Source of the DNA: Parabacteroides sp.
Lineage (GTDB): Bacteria; Bacteroidota; Bacteroidia; Bacteroidales; Tannerellaceae
Assembly (NCBI GenBank): GCA_017481945.1
Contig: JAFUOJ010000003.1
Span: 1 to 64,000 of the forward strand
DNA length: 64,000 nt
Direction: 5' to 3'
Positions 63,118-64,000 of this stretch are shown piece by piece. Both the position numbers and the translations under genes were made by a program. The first letter of the stretch is position 1. The number at the start of each line of letters is the position of its first letter. The notes under the pieces were generated by a model that saw nothing but the letters and a program-made list of their open reading frames with translations, did no database searches and had not been told where the DNA came from.

Positions 63118-64000
63118 ATGAAAGTAAAGAGAACTGTATGGACACTGCTCATGGCTGTCCTGGCATGGCCGATGAGCGCTCAGACAAAGACTTTGGAGAC
63201 CAAGTCGGCAGGACCGGTGACGGTCGTATGCGAGACACCGGGCAATTGGAAGGTGGACGCTACACTGAGTGAAGAGAATGGAAAGGAAATCATCCGACTG
63301 GAGATGGAAACGTCTGAAGCGGGGCAACCACCTCGTGTGCGGCTCGACTTCCTGACACCGCAGAAGGACGCACACCACTTGTGGCATAGTGGCAACAGAG
63401 ACCGCGCGCAGCTTCGGCCTGACTGGGGTGCCAAGTACAGTTCGTCGCTGGCACAGAACATGCCACTCTATGCCTTTATCAACGAGAACAACCGCAATCG
63501 GCTGACTATCGCTACCGATGAAGCCCTTCGGCAGGTGAATGCGCTGTTCGGCCTGCGGGAAGAGGGGGCTATGCTCTGCGGGCAACTGGAGTTTTTCGTC
63601 ACCCCCGAAGCCCCGATCAACCGCTATTCGGCAAAGATTCTGATTGACGCACGCGATGTCTTTTGGGCAGACGCTGTGAGCGAAGCTTCCGACTGGATGA
63701 CGCGCGAGGCGGGATTCGTCCCCTGCCGTGTGCCAGAAGCAGCGATGGAGCCGCTGTACTCCAGTTGGTACCAGTTCCACCAGCAAGTGACGGCAGAAGC
63801 CATCGAAGCGGAATGTCGCAGAGCAGTGAAGATGGGTATGAAGACGTTGATTGTGGACGACGGATGGCAGACCGACGATAACAACCGGGGGTATGCCTTC
63901 TGTGGGGACTGGGAAGTGTCGCCCGTCCGCATTCCAGACATGGCAGCACATGTTAAGCGAGTTCAAGAAATAGGGATGAAGTATATGCTATGGTACTCCG
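63118..64000 (+). CDS. GH36-type alpha-galactosidase (3' end outside window)
   Basis: From ATG 63118 the frame stays open to the window edge. A signal peptide (VKRTVWTLLMAVLAWPMSAQ) is followed by a beta-sandwich N-terminal domain. The start of the catalytic TIM barrel is LYSSWYQFHQQVTAEAIEAE and then MGMKTLIVDDGWQTDDNN, the family's first conserved catalytic-domain motif; the nucleophile Asp lies past the edge. It would release alpha-linked galactose from plant or host glycans. Its G+C is visibly higher than that of the neighbouring genes to the left, which may mean recent acquisition. Confidence 0.85.
   Translation, partial: MKVKRTVWTLLMAVLAWPMSAQTKTLETKSAGPVTVVCETPGNWKVDATLSEENGKEIIRLEMETSEAGQPPRVRLDFLTPQKDAHHLWHSGNRDRAQLRPDWGAKYSSSLAQNMPLYAFINENNRNRLTIATDEALRQVNALFGLREEGAMLCGQLEFFVTPEAPINRYSAKILIDARDVFWADAVSEASDWMTREAGFVPCRVPEAAMEPLYSSWYQFHQQVTAEAIEAECRRAVKMGMKTLIVDDGWQTDDNNRGYAFCGDWEVSPVRIPDMAAHVKRVQEIGMKYMLWYS

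Noticed and set aside
63031-63966. Long minus-strand frame opposite the GH36 gene
   Set aside because: The plus-strand frame shows a signal peptide and GH36 motifs; the minus frame is Arg/His/Ser-rich and has no motif.

Overview
The window looks like a chromosomal segment of a Bacteroidales bacterium (Bacteroides/Parabacteroides/Porphyromonas-like; genus not resolved). The evidence is the -7 box TAnnTTTG, often with an upstream TTTG, before many genes, and families that are nearly confined to this group: NVEALA peptide, DUF4221, DUF5036, DUF6261, HU-like/DUF4469, DUF3244, S46 dipeptidyl peptidase, DUF2723 and fused SpmA-SpmB. Most of the window is ordinary housekeeping DNA. The accessory parts are small exported proteins and unusual palindromic intergenic arrays.

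Layout. 1-4.0 kb: a minus-strand organoarsenical/metal resistance operon (ArsR, DUF4405 membrane protein, CDF exporter, ArsF-, ArsG- and ArsE-like proteins, ArsP-type permease cut by the window edge) driven by a clear promoter at 3975-4005. 4.2-8.7 kb: ychF, a patatin-like lipase, a choloylglycine-hydrolase-family enzyme and a DUF6261 protein. 8.8-11.8 kb: an accessory island with a frameshifted NVEALA peptide gene, two tandem DUF4221 lipoproteins of different base composition and a 220-bp palindromic array between them. 11.9-22.5 kb: polA, a polyprenyl synthase, then a mostly minus-strand run mnmG-uvrC-dtd-MazG-like-deoC-M50 protease, with a parS-like site between uvrC and mnmG. 22.5-31 kb: TlpA-like lipoprotein, ybeY, SpmA-SpmB, esterase, 2-hydroxyacid dehydrogenase, AlkD, LOG, ruvB, flippase. 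31.5-43.4 kb: monooxygenase, dipeptidyl peptidase 7, a 1.2-kb decayed intergenic region, FMN-binding protein, serine acetyltransferase, RlmL-like methyltransferase, dipeptidyl peptidase IV, purD and two membrane proteins. 43.4-53.1 kb: minus-strand block with a disrupted DUF5036-like lipoprotein, AraC-type protein, palindromic array, S28/S37 peptidase, queG, polysaccharide deacetylase, a large DUF2723 protein and ilvA. 53.3-64 kb: a frameshifted beta-propeller lipoprotein, topoisomerase IV subunit A, DUF3316, S41 protease, tRNA-Leu(TAG), ZnuA and ZnuC without ZnuB, an epimerase, a HU-like/DUF4469 protein and the start of a GH36 alpha-galactosidase.

How genes work together. The arsenic operon reads as nitroaromatic-arsenical detoxification (ArsE/ArsF reduction, ArsG and ArsP export) plus divalent-metal export. 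Several exopeptidases (DPP7, DPPIV, S28/S37, S41) indicate peptide use. ZnuA/ZnuC indicate zinc uptake.

Most interesting signals. Three intergenic arrays (10381-10600, 45231-45420, 35226-35304) have different sequences but the same design: back-to-back palindromes about 20-22 bp apart, giving a period of about 41-43 bp. Frame disruptions (8867-8876, 34502-34560, about 43.7-44.2 kb, 53407-53413) fall only in small exported or lipoprotein genes, while the long housekeeping genes are intact. This argues for decay or phase variation rather than general sequence error. Stretches over 300 bp without an intact gene are 8683-9200, 10338-10669, 34201-35437 and 51523-51901; their contents are listed as features.
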